43,441 bases of DNA from an uncultured Streptococcus sp. (GTDB lineage: Bacteria; Bacillota; Bacilli; Lactobacillales; Streptococcaceae), in contig CAKPVT010000011.1 in the NCBI GenBank assembly GCA_934196125.1, positions 1-43,441 on the forward strand, given 5' to 3'. Positions 33,421-42,187 of this stretch are shown here, one piece after another. Below the pieces are notes generated by a model. That model was given only the letters and a program-made list of their open reading frames with translations. It ran no database searches and was not told the origin of the DNA. Position numbers and translations under genes: made by a program. How positions within the stretch are numbered: the stretch's first letter is position 1; every line of letters begins with the position of its first letter.

Positions 33421-33662
33421 AAATTACTCCTAAAATAAATGGTTTCGTGTAAGCGACAGCTCGGATTAAAGTCATGATAACAATATGGACAAGCCCCCTC
33501 TTTATACTCCGCGTAAGTTAAAAAATGGTGGCAATTACCACAAAGAACAGGTGAGTCAGCTTTTACCGAAACTGATTCAAAAGGGTGATTTCGTAGCTGA
33601 TTATGACATTGATAGCAAGCAAAATAATCTTGGCACTTACCACATTTGAGAGCAACAATGTC
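33417..33662 (-). pseudogene. CHY zinc-finger protein, N-terminus missing
   Basis: Translation ending at the TGA 33419-33417 gives DIVALKCGKCQDYFACYQCH, the CHY zinc-finger core. CGNCHHF and CPYCYHDFNPSC Cys/His clusters then follow, 81 residues in all. An in-frame TAG sits directly before the first residue and no start codon is available; the N-terminal 20 or so residues of the family (with the CHHY ligands) are missing. This is a 5' truncated gene. Its end overlaps bioY, as in a normal operon. Confidence 0.8.
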
Positions 33663-33740
33663 CTAACAAAGTTTACTACTTTATTTGTTTTTAGTCAACT
33701 TGTTTATTTTTCTGGTTAACTCTTTTTTGGAAATCCAAAC

Positions 33741-33772
33741 AAAAAAGCCTGAAACAACTGTTTCAAGCTTCA
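33741..33772 (-). terminator. tgt terminator
   Basis: Minus strand: AAGCTTGAAAC pairs with GTTTCAGGCTT (one mismatch) and is followed by six T residues. Confidence 0.85.
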
Positions 33773-33779
33773 GAATATA

Positions 33780-34922
33780 TTAGAAATTACGGTCACTCTT
33801 GTTATAACCGTAGCGTTCAAAGAAATCCTCGCGGAATTCCAAAAGATTGTCATCCCTAATAGCTTGACGCACTTTTTTCATCAAGTTGACAAGGAAGTAA
33901 AGGTTATGATAGCTTGTCAAACGAAGCCCAAAGGTTTCATCAGCTTTAAGCAAGTGACGAATGTAAGCACGTGTGTAATTGCGGCAAGTATAGCAATCAC
34001 AATCATGGTCAAGTGGTGTGAAATCTTCTGCGTAAGCTGCATTTTTAACCACCAAACGCCCTTCACTTGTCATACATGTTCCATTTCGAGCGATACGTGT
34101 TGGAAGCACGCAGTCAAACATATCCACACCGCGGATAACACCGTCAATCAAACTATCTGGTGCACCAACGCCCATAAGGTAACGTGGTTTATTTTCTGGC
34201 AACATTGACACTGTGAAATCAAGCACCTCATTCATTTCTTTGTGTGATTCTCCAACGGCAAGTCCACCAATTGAATATCCTGGGAAATCCATGCTGACCA
34301 AGTCACTAGCTGATTGGCGACGAAGGTCTTTGAAACCAGCACCTTGCACGATACCAAAAAGCCCTTGGTCATGTGGACGACGATGTGCTTTCAAGCCACG
34401 TTCAGCCCAACGACTTGTACGTTCGATTGATTTTTTAACGTAATCATACGGTTGGTAGAATTGAGGGCATTCATCAAAGCTCATCATGATGTCCGAGCCA
34501 AGATTATTTTGAATAGAAATGGCTTTTTCTGGTGAAAGGAACATTTTAGCACCGTTAAGGTGGTTTTTAAAGGTCACCCCTTCCTCAGTGATGTTACGTG
34601 TATCAGCCAATGAATACACTTGGAAACCACCACTATCAGTCAGAATCGCTTGGTCCCAATTCATAAATTTATGAAGTCCACCAGCGCGAGCGATTAATTC
34701 GTCACCTGGACGTAACCAGAGGTGATAAGTATTTGATAAGATAATCCCTGAGCCCATTTCCTTGAGCTCTTCTGGCGATTGTGTTTTAACCGTTGCTTGT
34801 GTCCCAACCGGCATAAACATTGGCGTTGGGAATGTGCCGTGTGGTGTGATAATTTCACCCAAACGCGCGCCTGTGTGTTTTTCTTTCTTAATTAAGCGAT
34901 ACTTAATCGGATAATCTGTCAT
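33780..34922 (-). CDS. tgt: Queuine tRNA-ribosyltransferase
   Basis: The 380-residue enzyme exchanges guanine 34 for preQ1 in tRNAs with GUN anticodons. DSGGFQVYSL (Asp96 the substrate-binding residue), the catalytic Asp in RGVDMFDCVLPTR, and the C-terminal zinc site beginning CDCYTC are all present. It works in the same pathway as queH at 21.8-22.5 kb. A hairpin CCACAA/TTGTGG lies in the leader, but I see no preQ1 riboswitch. Confidence 0.96.
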   Translation of the reverse strand: MTDYPIKYRLIKKEKHTGARLGEIITPHGTFPTPMFMPVGTQATVKTQSPEELKEMGSGIILSNTYHLWLRPGDELIARAGGLHKFMNWDQAILTDSGGFQVYSLADTRNITEEGVTFKNHLNGAKMFLSPEKAISIQNNLGSDIMMSFDECPQFYQPYDYVKKSIERTSRWAERGLKAHRRPHDQGLFGIVQGAGFKDLRRQSASDLVSMDFPGYSIGGLAVGESHKEMNEVLDFTVSMLPENKPRYLMGVGAPDSLIDGVIRGVDMFDCVLPTRIARNGTCMTSEGRLVVKNAAYAEDFTPLDHDCDCYTCRNYTRAYIRHLLKADETFGLRLTSYHNLYFLVNLMKKVRQAIRDDNLLEFREDFFERYGYNKSDRNF

Positions 34923-35191
34923 TTTCTTCTCCTAGCTACCACAAAAAACAGTTGTGGGCATTTTTTATATTGTCATGATTAAACGGTAATCAGACTGAGA
35001 ATTTGAGACTGAAAAGCTCATTAATCTCTTGCCTTGTATTATTAAAAATACAAAGCACAACCTTTACGATTTTACCAAAAATCACATTTTTTGTCATGTC
35101 TCTCTGATTTAGTTTGCTATCTCTAATATAATATGATACAATTGAAAACGCGAAAGTAATTATTTTTTAAAGGATATAAAGGAGGCCCATT
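34923..35191 (+). promoter_or_regulatory. Divergent spacer tgt/DUF975 with promoter
   Basis: The plus-strand promoter is TTGCTA (35114-35119), 17 bases, TACAAT (35137-35142), ahead of the DUF975 gene. The rest of the spacer holds a CCACAA/TTGTGG hairpin near 34936-34955 and a TCAGTCT-type repeat near 34994-35016. Nothing else is recognised. Confidence 0.65.
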
Positions 35192-35950
35192 ATGAAAGCT
35201 TCAGAAACTCGTCAAAAAGCTAGAGAATTTTTAAAAACTCTCTCTGGTAAGTACCAATTGTTTATTGTTTCTATTGTTTTAGCGATTCTTACCATTTCAA
35301 TTTCTTATCGTCAAGCGATTTTCACAACAAGCAACGGTACTGAATTTAGCATCACAGAATCAGTTCCAAGTATCATTGGAATTCTGTCTGCACTATTTCT
35401 TGCGTCAGCAAGCTATGCTGTACTTGACGCGATTCGTCTCAAACGTGACCACGTCGAAGTAGGAGACAACATGATTGTCTTTTCAAACGCACTATTTGGG
35501 AAATACGTTTTGACAGCTATTTTAAAATGGCTATTTCTCTTCTTATGGTCATTGATTGCTGGTGTTGGACTATTTATTTTTATTTTCGGACTTACTTATG
35601 AAGCTGTATATAATTTTGATGCAGGATGGATTATTATGATTATCGGTTTGATTGCGATGATTGCAGGAGTTGTACTAGTTATTATAAAAACCTATTCATA
35701 TGCTATGACAACTTACATCCTTTATGATGATGTTCAAAACGATACTTATGAAGGTCCTCGTAGTGTTATTAGAAAGAGTAAAGAACTAATGAATGGTAAT
35801 AAATGGCGTTTCTTCTGCTTACAATTTAGTTTCATTGGTTGGAATATCTTAACAGGTATGACTTTTGGTTTGCTTTACTTCTACACACTACCATATATAG
35901 CGACCGCTGATCTTTTCTTCTATGAAAATTTACTAGAAAATGCTGAATAA
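35192..35950 (+). CDS. DUF975-family membrane protein
   Basis: The 252-residue protein has about six membrane helices and begins with a basic amphipathic segment (MKASETRQKAREFLKTLSGKYQ), then ends YTLPYIATADLFFYENLL, the usual DUF975 tail. Members are common in streptococci; no molecular role is known to me. GGAGG precedes the ATG. It is transcribed alone between divergent tgt and convergent perR, and ends at a hairpin. Confidence 0.88.
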   Translation: MKASETRQKAREFLKTLSGKYQLFIVSIVLAILTISISYRQAIFTTSNGTEFSITESVPSIIGILSALFLASASYAVLDAIRLKRDHVEVGDNMIVFSNALFGKYVLTAILKWLFLFLWSLIAGVGLFIFIFGLTYEAVYNFDAGWIIMIIGLIAMIAGVVLVIIKTYSYAMTTYILYDDVQNDTYEGPRSVIRKSKELMNGNKWRFFCLQFSFIGWNILTGMTFGLLYFYTLPYIATADLFFYENLLENAE

Positions 35951-35954
35951 TATA

Positions 35955-35989
35955 ACAAATCACCCTAGCCTTGCTAAGGTGATTTGTTT
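35955..35989 (+). terminator. DUF975 terminator
   Basis: CAAATCACC pairs with GGTGATTTG, followed by a short T run on the plus strand. Confidence 0.8.
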
Positions 35990-36025
35990 AGGTCCAGTTT
36001 TATGACTAAAATCCAACCTGAACCT

Positions 36026-36523
36026 TTAACTATCCTCTCGGTAAGCCATAAAAGCTTCACCTGCTGCTTTTAGTTTTTCTTGGCATTTTGGACAAATACC
36101 ATAAGCGGTCAGCTGAATTTTAGTGATTTGGTAACCTGTTTGTTCATAAGCTTCTTTGCCAATATCAACGGCATCAACATCCATAAAATCAGCAATTTCA
36201 CCACAGTTTTTACAAACAATGTTAATGTGCTGATGCCCCATGAAATCATAGTAAGTTGTGGTGTCGTTTGTTACTTTTAACTCGGTAACAAATCCTTCAT
36301 CAACCAATACTTTCATATTGTTATAAACCGTTGCTAAACTCATATTAGGATGTTCTGGCAATAGGTCTCTATAAATTTTATCGACACTAGGGTGCTCATG
36401 ACTATTTATAATATAAGCAATAATGGCTTTGCGAGTCTCCGTTATACGGATATGTTTCTTTTTGAGATGCTCAATGACATTCTCATAGGCATCCAAAGGA
36501 CGGTGGTGAGTGTGAACATCCAT
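36026..36523 (-). CDS. perR: Peroxide-responsive repressor PerR (Fur family)
   Basis: The 165-residue Fur-type repressor has the winged-helix region with SLATVYNNMKVL near 62-73. Structural zinc Cys pairs lie at 104/107 and 144/147, and regulatory metal ligands near His42, Asp93, His97 and His99. A His-rich N-terminus (MDVHTHHRP) matches streptococcal PerR. It controls peroxide and metal responses by metal-catalysed oxidation. A TATAAT lies about 30 bases upstream, but I do not see a convincing PerR box there. Confidence 0.92.
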   Translation of the reverse strand: MDVHTHHRPLDAYENVIEHLKKKHIRITETRKAIIAYIINSHEHPSVDKIYRDLLPEHPNMSLATVYNNMKVLVDEGFVTELKVTNDTTTYYDFMGHQHINIVCKNCGEIADFMDVDAVDIGKEAYEQTGYQITKIQLTAYGICPKCQEKLKAAGEAFMAYREDS

Positions 36524-36718
36524 TATAGCTCTCCTTATCTAATTTACTAAGTTAATTATAACATAGTTTAAAAAAGTACATGTCAAGACACGCTCACCTA
36601 TTTTATTACAAAAATCAGACAATTTCAAGTTACTGAGAGATTTTTTAGTAAAAAATTGATGAAATCGGATTTTTGAAATGTTACTTTTAGATTTTTTGTA
36701 AATATCGACATAAACTCC

Positions 36719-36767
36719 TTGACTATTTCTCAGATTTAGTTTTATAACATATTTGTCGTTAACGACA
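36719..36767 (+). promoter_or_regulatory. padC promoter with PadR operator
   Basis: TTGACT (36719-36724), 18 bases and TATAAC (36743-36748) precede the perfect palindrome TGTCGTTAACGACA (36754-36767). The palindrome fits the inverted TGT-8N-ACA core of known PadR operators and covers the likely transcription start. Confidence 0.8.
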
Positions 36768-36793
36768 TAAAATAATCAAAAGGAGATCAACAG

Positions 36794-37328
36794 ATGACAA
36801 AAACATTTAAAACTTTGGACGATTTTTTAGGAACTCACTTTATTTACACTTACGATAATGGTTAGGAATACGAATGGTATGCTAAAAATGACCACACTAT
36901 TGATTATCGGATTCATGGCGGTATGGGTGCTGGGCGTTGGGCAACGACCAAGAAGCTAATATCGTTATGCTCACAGAAGATGTTTATAAAGTTGCTTGGA
37001 CAGAACCAACTGGTACTGACGTGCCCTTGATTTCGTGCCTAATGAGAAAAAATGGAACGGTACGATTTTCTTTCCTGCTTGGGTTCATGAACATCCTGAA
37101 ATTACGGTTTGCTTCCAAAATGAACACATTGATTTAATGGAAGAATCTCGCGAAAAATACGCTACTTATCCAAAATTAGTCGTTCCTGAATTTGCTCGCA
37201 TTACCTATATGAGTGATGCGGGGCAAAATAACGAAGACGTCATCTCTGAAGCACCATACGAAGGCTTACCAGACGACATTCGTAATGGGAAATACTTTGA
37301 TGATAATTACAAACGTTGGAAAAAATAA
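36794..37328 (+). pseudogene. padC: Phenolic acid decarboxylase, inactivated by several mutations
   Basis: The reading pieces together as PadC: TFKTLDDFLGTHFIYTYDNG, then EYEWYAKNDHTIDYRIHGG, GPD-like NDQEANIVMLTEDVY, WTEPTGTDV, PNEKKWNGTIFFPAWVHEHPE and ITYMSDAGQNNEDVISEAP, to the end KRWKK. Three lesions break it: an amber stop at codon 24 (TAG at 36863-36865, where relatives have Trp), a frameshift around 36940-36950, and another near 37022. Three independent lesions exclude a simple sequencing slip. PadC removes CO2 from ferulic and p-coumaric acid. padR follows downstream. Confidence 0.92.
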
Positions 37329-37392
37329 TTATCTAATCTGACGAATTCTTGCTATACTAGTTATAAACAACTATTCATTACAAGGAGGTCTT

Positions 37393-37947
37393 ATGCCTAA
37401 AGAACGTCTCTTACCCTATATCATTTTGGGGATTGTCAAACATTCTTCACCGATTACTGGGCAGGCTATTACGAAACAATTTGACAATGAGATTGGCGAA
37501 TTTTGGCGTGCTTCTCATAGTCAGATTTACCCTGAATTAAAACGTATGTCCAATGACAATTGGCTCAAACAAACGACCTCTGAAGATAATGCTAAGGAAA
37601 AATATTACCAATTAACGAGTGAGGGGGAAGCAATTCTTTCTAACTGGTTAGAGGATACGGTCAGGGAAGCGCCTATTCAAAAGGACCTTTTCTCTTTAAA
37701 AATGTTCTTTATCCACGACCAAGCTAATCCACGGATTTTGTCTTTATTAGAGGAAGAACGTCAGATTTTGCTAGAACAGCTGGCGCATTTTAAAATGCGA
37801 GAAAAATTACTTTTTTCAAGCTCAAAAGATATTAATCACGCCTACGGTCACTACCTTATCCTAAGCCGCGCCATTTCGCGTGTTAGCAGTCAATTGAGCT
37901 GGATTGAGGACACTATCCAGCAGTGGCAGAAACATCATAAAAACTGA
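37393..37947 (+). CDS. padR: PadR-family transcriptional regulator
   Basis: The 184-residue protein has the PadR winged helix, with GQAITKQFDNEIGEFWRASHSQIYPELKRM near residues 23-52, and a C-terminal helical dimerisation arm (about 90-180). PadR represses padC until phenolic acids are present. The gene is intact with AAGGAGG before the ATG, lying 64 bases after dead padC. The operator at 36754-36767 probably controls both. The regulator now has no intact target in this window. Confidence 0.9.
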   Translation: MPKERLLPYIILGIVKHSSPITGQAITKQFDNEIGEFWRASHSQIYPELKRMSNDNWLKQTTSEDNAKEKYYQLTSEGEAILSNWLEDTVREAPIQKDLFSLKMFFIHDQANPRILSLLEEERQILLEQLAHFKMREKLLFSSSKDINHAYGHYLILSRAISRVSSQLSWIEDTIQQWQKHHKN

Positions 37948-37974
37948 GAGTCCGCAAAAAGCGACTCTCAGTTT
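37941..37974. terminator. Bidirectional terminator between padR and the CoA-binding gene
   Basis: AAACTGAGAGTC and GACTCTCAGTTT form a perfect 12-bp stem overlapping the padR stop; it serves both convergent genes. Confidence 0.88.
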
Positions 37975-37983
37975 CTTGTTAGC

Positions 37984-38406
37984 TTACAAGCCTTGATATT
38001 CAATCTTGATGCATTTGTTCATGACAATTTTATCACGTCCTGCAGCTTGTAAAATATCAGCAGCTTCTTGACTTTCTAGACCAAGTTGCGCCCAGAAAAT
38101 GTCGGCATCTGTTTCAATGAAATCTTTGGCAACTTCTGGTAGAAATTCACTTCGTCTGAAAACATCAACAATGTCAATGTGGACAGGAACATCTTGAAGT
38201 CTAGCATAAGCTGTCTCGTTTAAAATTTTCTGTCCTGCTAATCTTGGATTGACAGGAATAATCGTATAGCCAGCTTCTTGCATGATTTTTGAAACACCAT
38301 AAGCTGGACTATTTTCACGATGTGATAAACCAACAACAGCAATGGTTTTGGCATTTTTTAAATAATCAGCAATCACATCTTGACCAGGACTTTGAAATGT
38401 TGTCAT
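37984..38406 (-). CDS. CoA-binding domain protein (YccU type)
   Basis: The 140-residue protein is a Rossmann-fold CoA-binding domain: IAVVGLSHRENSPAYGVSKIM near the start, IPVNPR, and VDIVDVFRRSEFLPEVAKD-like IDIVDVFRRSEFLPE near the middle. The role is unknown. The ATG at 38406 has AAAGGAGG upstream; the longer in-frame start is rejected. Confidence 0.88.
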   Translation of the reverse strand: MTTFQSPGQDVIADYLKNAKTIAVVGLSHRENSPAYGVSKIMQEAGYTIIPVNPRLAGQKILNETAYARLQDVPVHIDIVDVFRRSEFLPEVAKDFIETDADIFWAQLGLESQEAADILQAAGRDKIVMNKCIKIEYQGL

Positions 38407-38519
38407 CTGACCGCCTCCTTTATATGACGTTTTTCTTAAGTATAACATAGTTGATGCAAAAACTGAGCTGAGGTATAAATGAGGTATAAAAGTGCTCAAT
38501 TCTTTGTATGTTATAGTAT

Positions 38520-38715
38520 TAATTGCAAAGCGCAGTAGTTGAGTGGGTTCTAATACGCTGATAAATCAGCTTTTACAACCCTACCCAACCTTGCGGGGGT
38601 GGGAGTAAAACGGTCTGGGGATAGACCGTTTTAGGTCAGCAACAAGAAATTAAGATTTGCTGAGAAATCGAATTTCTTCGAAATTACCGATTTCTGTCCC
38701 ACTCCCGGTTTTTTA
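38520..38715 (-). other. Structured spacer downstream of polA
   Basis: Several stems can be drawn: GGGAGT (38601-38606) with ACTCCC (38701-38706) closing two inner hairpins, ACGGTCT/AGACCGT with a T4 tail on the minus strand (the likely polA terminator), and GCTGAT/ATCAGC (38561-38574). The density of pairing suggests either a terminator complex or a streptococcal repeat-type element. No gene is seen. Confidence 0.45.
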
Positions 38716-38718
38716 TTT

Positions 38719-41355
38719 CTATTTTGCTTCGTACCATGTTTGTCCTGAATTTTCGTCTGCAATGAGGGGTACTGATAAGTCAATCGCTGATTCCATGGTT
38801 TCTTTGACCAATGTTTTAACGGCTTCAAGTTCATCTTTTGGTGCTTGAAGAATGATTTCATCGTGTACTTGTAGAAGCATTTTTGTCTTGAATTGACCGT
38901 CAACTAGAGCTTTGTCAAGATTAATCATGGCAATTTTGAGAATGTCAGCTGCGCTACCTTGGATTGGTGAGTTGATAGCTGTGCGTTCTGCAAATTGACG
39001 AATATTGAAATTACGTGAATTAATATCTGGCAACTCTCGGCGACGGTGGAAAAGCGTTTCGACATAACCTTTGTCTTTGGCATCACGCACTACGCGCTCC
39101 ATGTAATTTTTAATGCCTGGGTAGCGTTCAAAATACGTTTCAATGTATTGTTTAGCCACTTTACGTGGAATGCCGAGGTTATTAGCAAGCCCATAATCCG
39201 AAATGCCGTAAACAATACCAAAGTTAACAGCCTTAGCATTACGACGGTCATTTGGTGTGACATCTTCTGTTTTTTCAATGCCAAAGACACGCATGGCTGT
39301 TGATGTGTGAATGTCTGCTCCTTCACGGAAAGCCGCAATCAAATGCTCATCATTTGAAATGTGAGCTAGAACACGCAATTCGATTTGTGAGTAGTCAGAA
39401 CTTAAAAGCACTTCATTTTCTGTCTCTGGAACAAATGCTTTACGGATCAAGCGCCCTTGTTCCAAACGTACTGGAATGTTTTGCAAGTTAGGGTCAACAC
39501 TAGACAAACGACCTGTTTGCGTCAAATCTTGTAAGTAACGGGTGTGGATTTTACCATCCTGCAAAATGAAATCCTGCAAACCAACGATATAAGTTGATTG
39601 CAATTTGGCAATTTGGCGATATTCCAAAATTTTAGACACGATTGGCGAGATTGGCGCCAATCGTTCCAAGACATCCACCGCTGTTGAATACCCTGTCTTG
39701 GTTTTCTTCGTGTAGCTTGTCGGCAATTGCATCTTGTCAAAGAGCAATTCACCCAATTGTTTTGGCGAATTGATATTAAATTCCATGCCCGCCAAATCGT
39801 AAATTTCTTGTGTCAACTCATCGATAACAGCCTGGTTAGAAGCTTCCATTTTTTGAAGCGTTGCTTTTTTTACCGAAATACCTGCAATTTCCATTTTAGC
39901 AAGGACATTTGCCAACGGTTGCTCCATGTCAAAGAGAAGGCTGGCTTGTTGGTGTTCTGTCAACTTGTCTAGCATGACTTTCTCAGAATAGTTCAAAACC
40001 ACAATCTTACGTGCTAAATGGCTGAGCAGTACCGCTTTTTCAGGAGCGGCACGCTTAACCCCCTTGCCATAAACAGCTTCGTCACTATCTAAAACATAAT
40101 CCGTGTAAAGTCGTGCAATAGTTGACAGTTCATTGTCATCAACCGTTGATAGGAGGTATTTTGCCAAACGGCTGTCAAATGCTGGTGCTGGTAAATCAAC
40201 ACTCAAATGACTAAGCAAGACTTTGCTACGTTTAAAATCGTAAGTTTTGATTGGTTTAGCTAACGCTGCTTTGAACAAATCATCCTTGAGAAGTTCAAGA
40301 TTGGTTGACGCATAAATCGCCTTGTCATTTCCCCAAGCAAAGCCAATGATATTTTCAACGTGATAATTATCACCTAAAATTTCAAAATAGAAAAATTGGT
40401 CATCCGTGAACATATCCGCACTCAAGCTATCCACCTCGGTGTAGCTAACGTCGAATTTTTCTTGTTTCTTCGGAGCACCTAGATTGTCTTTAAATTGCTT
40501 GAAGCCCATTTCATCGTAAAATGGTACTAATTTGTCCAAATCAGGTCCTTGATAGTTGATGTCGTCCAAACCAATGGTAATCGGCGCGGTGATATTGATG
40601 GTTGCCAAAGTCTTAGATAAGAAAGCTTGCTCTTTATCATTAATCAAGTTTTCTTTCATCTTAGATTTTTTCATGCCGTCAATGTTTTCGTAAACACCTT
40701 CAAGACCGCCGTATTCTAAGAGTAGTTTAAGACCAGTTTTTTCGCCAATTTTTGTAACGCCAGGGATATTATCTGATTTATCCCCCATGAGTGCTTTAAG
40801 GTCAATGAATTGTTTAGGGGTGATTCCCATTTTTTCCATGAGGTAGGCTGGGGTGAATTCTTCAAATTCTGCCACACCTTTTTTGGAAATTTCAACGGTT
40901 GTGTTGTTATCAGCTAATTGAATAAGGTCTTTATCTCCGCTGACAATGGTAACGTCGTACTCGTCCTCATTTTCAGCTAATTTATCCAACGTTCCGATAA
41001 TATCATCAGCTTCATAATTTTCCAAATCATAGAAAGCAATGCCGAGCGCACTAAGCATTTCACGAATGTAAGGCAATTGCTCACGGAATTCATCTGGTGT
41101 TTTGGCACGACCTGCCTTGTAATCTTTGTACATTTCTGTACGGAAAGTCGTCTTACCAGCATCAAAAGCAACCAAAACGTGTGTTGGCTGAACTCTTTCT
41201 AATAAATGATTGAGCATGAGGTGAAAACCGTAAATGGCATTGGTATGCAGACCAGCACGGTTTTTAAAACGATCAATCTGATTATACAGTGCAAAAAAGG
41301 CACGATAAGCAACGGATGATCCGTCAATTAAAAGTAATTTTTTCTTGTTTTCCAT
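38719..41355 (-). CDS. polA: DNA polymerase I
   Basis: The 878-residue enzyme has an intact N-terminal 5'-nuclease domain (LLIDGSSVAYRAFFAL, VSGDKDLIQLADN) and the polymerase domain with motif A DYSQIELRVLA, motif B RRNAKAVNFGIVYG and motif C HDE at 831-833. The middle 3'-5' exonuclease domain has lost its catalytic pair: FYFEILGDN stands where proofreading enzymes have DTE. The enzyme therefore probably lacks proofreading, as pneumococcal PolA does. It is a single-gene unit ending at a hairpin-rich spacer. Confidence 0.96.
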   Translation of the reverse strand: MENKKKLLLIDGSSVAYRAFFALYNQIDRFKNRAGLHTNAIYGFHLMLNHLLERVQPTHVLVAFDAGKTTFRTEMYKDYKAGRAKTPDEFREQLPYIREMLSALGIAFYDLENYEADDIIGTLDKLAENEDEYDVTIVSGDKDLIQLADNNTTVEISKKGVAEFEEFTPAYLMEKMGITPKQFIDLKALMGDKSDNIPGVTKIGEKTGLKLLLEYGGLEGVYENIDGMKKSKMKENLINDKEQAFLSKTLATINITAPITIGLDDINYQGPDLDKLVPFYDEMGFKQFKDNLGAPKKQEKFDVSYTEVDSLSADMFTDDQFFYFEILGDNYHVENIIGFAWGNDKAIYASTNLELLKDDLFKAALAKPIKTYDFKRSKVLLSHLSVDLPAPAFDSRLAKYLLSTVDDNELSTIARLYTDYVLDSDEAVYGKGVKRAAPEKAVLLSHLARKIVVLNYSEKVMLDKLTEHQQASLLFDMEQPLANVLAKMEIAGISVKKATLQKMEASNQAVIDELTQEIYDLAGMEFNINSPKQLGELLFDKMQLPTSYTKKTKTGYSTAVDVLERLAPISPIVSKILEYRQIAKLQSTYIVGLQDFILQDGKIHTRYLQDLTQTGRLSSVDPNLQNIPVRLEQGRLIRKAFVPETENEVLLSSDYSQIELRVLAHISNDEHLIAAFREGADIHTSTAMRVFGIEKTEDVTPNDRRNAKAVNFGIVYGISDYGLANNLGIPRKVAKQYIETYFERYPGIKNYMERVVRDAKDKGYVETLFHRRRELPDINSRNFNIRQFAERTAINSPIQGSAADILKIAMINLDKALVDGQFKTKMLLQVHDEIILQAPKDELEAVKTLVKETMESAIDLSVPLIADENSGQTWYEAK

Positions 41356-41553
41356 GGCTTTATTATAACATATCTTGAGCTTTCATTTGGCTTTGGAAGG
41401 TTGACGAAATCCTTTTTTCTGAATTTCCCTAAAATGACACAAAACCTCCACTTTTATAACACTTTTCTTGTCTTGGAATTAATAAAGGCATTAATTTCAA
41501 AGATTATGGTGAATTTTCTGTTTTTCCTGTCTTTAACGGAAAATAATTTTTCC

Positions 41554-41586
41554 CTTAAGATTTCTTTAAGGCTACCTTTTTATACT
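41554..41586 (+). promoter_or_regulatory. CiaR-type promoter of csRNA 2
   Basis: CTTAAG (41554-41559), five bases, TTTAAG (41565-41570), ten bases, then TATACT (41581-41586). The spacing is identical to the promoter at 26033-26065. Confidence 0.85.
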
Positions 41587-41592
41587 TTAATC

Positions 41593-41710
41593 ATTCCTAA
41601 AACTTTCACAGCTGGCTTTGCTAGCTAACGTTCACTTTAGCACCTCCCAAGCTAAGTGAATGTGTCTTTTTCATAATCTCCTTAAGGTCTAGCCTCTAGC
41701 TAGGCTTTTT
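41593..41710 (+). ncRNA. cia-dependent small RNA (csRNA) 2
   Basis: The transcript is about 118 nt with no ORF. It folds into GTTCACTTTAGC/GCTAAGTGAA (loop ACCTCCCAA) and a terminator GTCTAGC/GCTAGGC with five T residues. The CCUCCC loop and AUCUCCUUAAG are complementary to Shine-Dalgarno sequences. The shared promoter and CUCC motifs make it a sister of csRNA 1. The 41356-41550 stretch between polA and this RNA contains only AT-rich promoter-type DNA. Confidence 0.85.
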
Positions 41711-41721
41711 GTGTTGAAAAA

Positions 41722-41752
41722 AACACTTCCACTATGCTGGAAGTGCCATTTT
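41722..41752 (-). terminator. Terminator after the AEC transporter relic
   Basis: Minus strand: GGCACTTCCA and TGGAAGTG pair, followed by seven T residues. Confidence 0.8.
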
Positions 41753-41756
41753 ATCA

Positions 41757-42187
41757 TTATAAATAATTCACTAAATGCATCAAAATTGGGACGATGAGCA
41801 TGGTGAGAAGGGTTGATTCGGTCACCATAATAGCTGCGTAATCTACGTCTGCTCCGTAAAGTTTTGCGACAACGGGAGTGTTTGTCATGACAGACATGGC
41901 TGATTGGATGATAAAGACTTGTTTCATTAGTAATGGCATTTGCGTGTGGCTAACAATCATCATCATTAACAGCGGTGCTACAACAAAACGTCCTAAAAGA
42001 ACCAAAACATTGTCTTTACTAAAACGCAAACGTGATAGCCCTGCATTTGCCACCGAAATCCCAATAAAAATCATTGATAGCGGAATCGTAAGGTTACCCA
42101 AATATTGAAAGTCGCTAAGTAAGAAGGCAGGCAGTTGGACGTTCAATAGCACCAAAATCACCCCAATAATGAAACCTAAAAGTGTGC
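41757..42187 (-). pseudogene. C-terminal half of an AEC (auxin efflux carrier) transporter
   Basis: The frame reads five hydrophobic helices of an AEC/malate permease C-terminus, including NLTIPLSMIFIGIS and FIIQSAMSVMTNTPVVAKLYGAD, which carries the conserved Pro and Asn region. Full members have about 310 residues with ten helices; only about 143 remain, and the frame is closed upstream by an in-frame TAA at 42203-42201. The GTG start within the helix is not a real start. The N-terminal half was lost at a junction with the luciferase-like relic. Confidence 0.82.

Noticed and set aside
34923..35035. preQ1 riboswitch ahead of tgt
   Set aside because: The leader has only a simple CCACAA/TTGTGG hairpin, with none of the preQ1 aptamer consensus.
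36524..36560. PerR box for autoregulation
   Set aside because: TTATAATTAACTTA matches only the left half of the TTATAATNATTATAA consensus.
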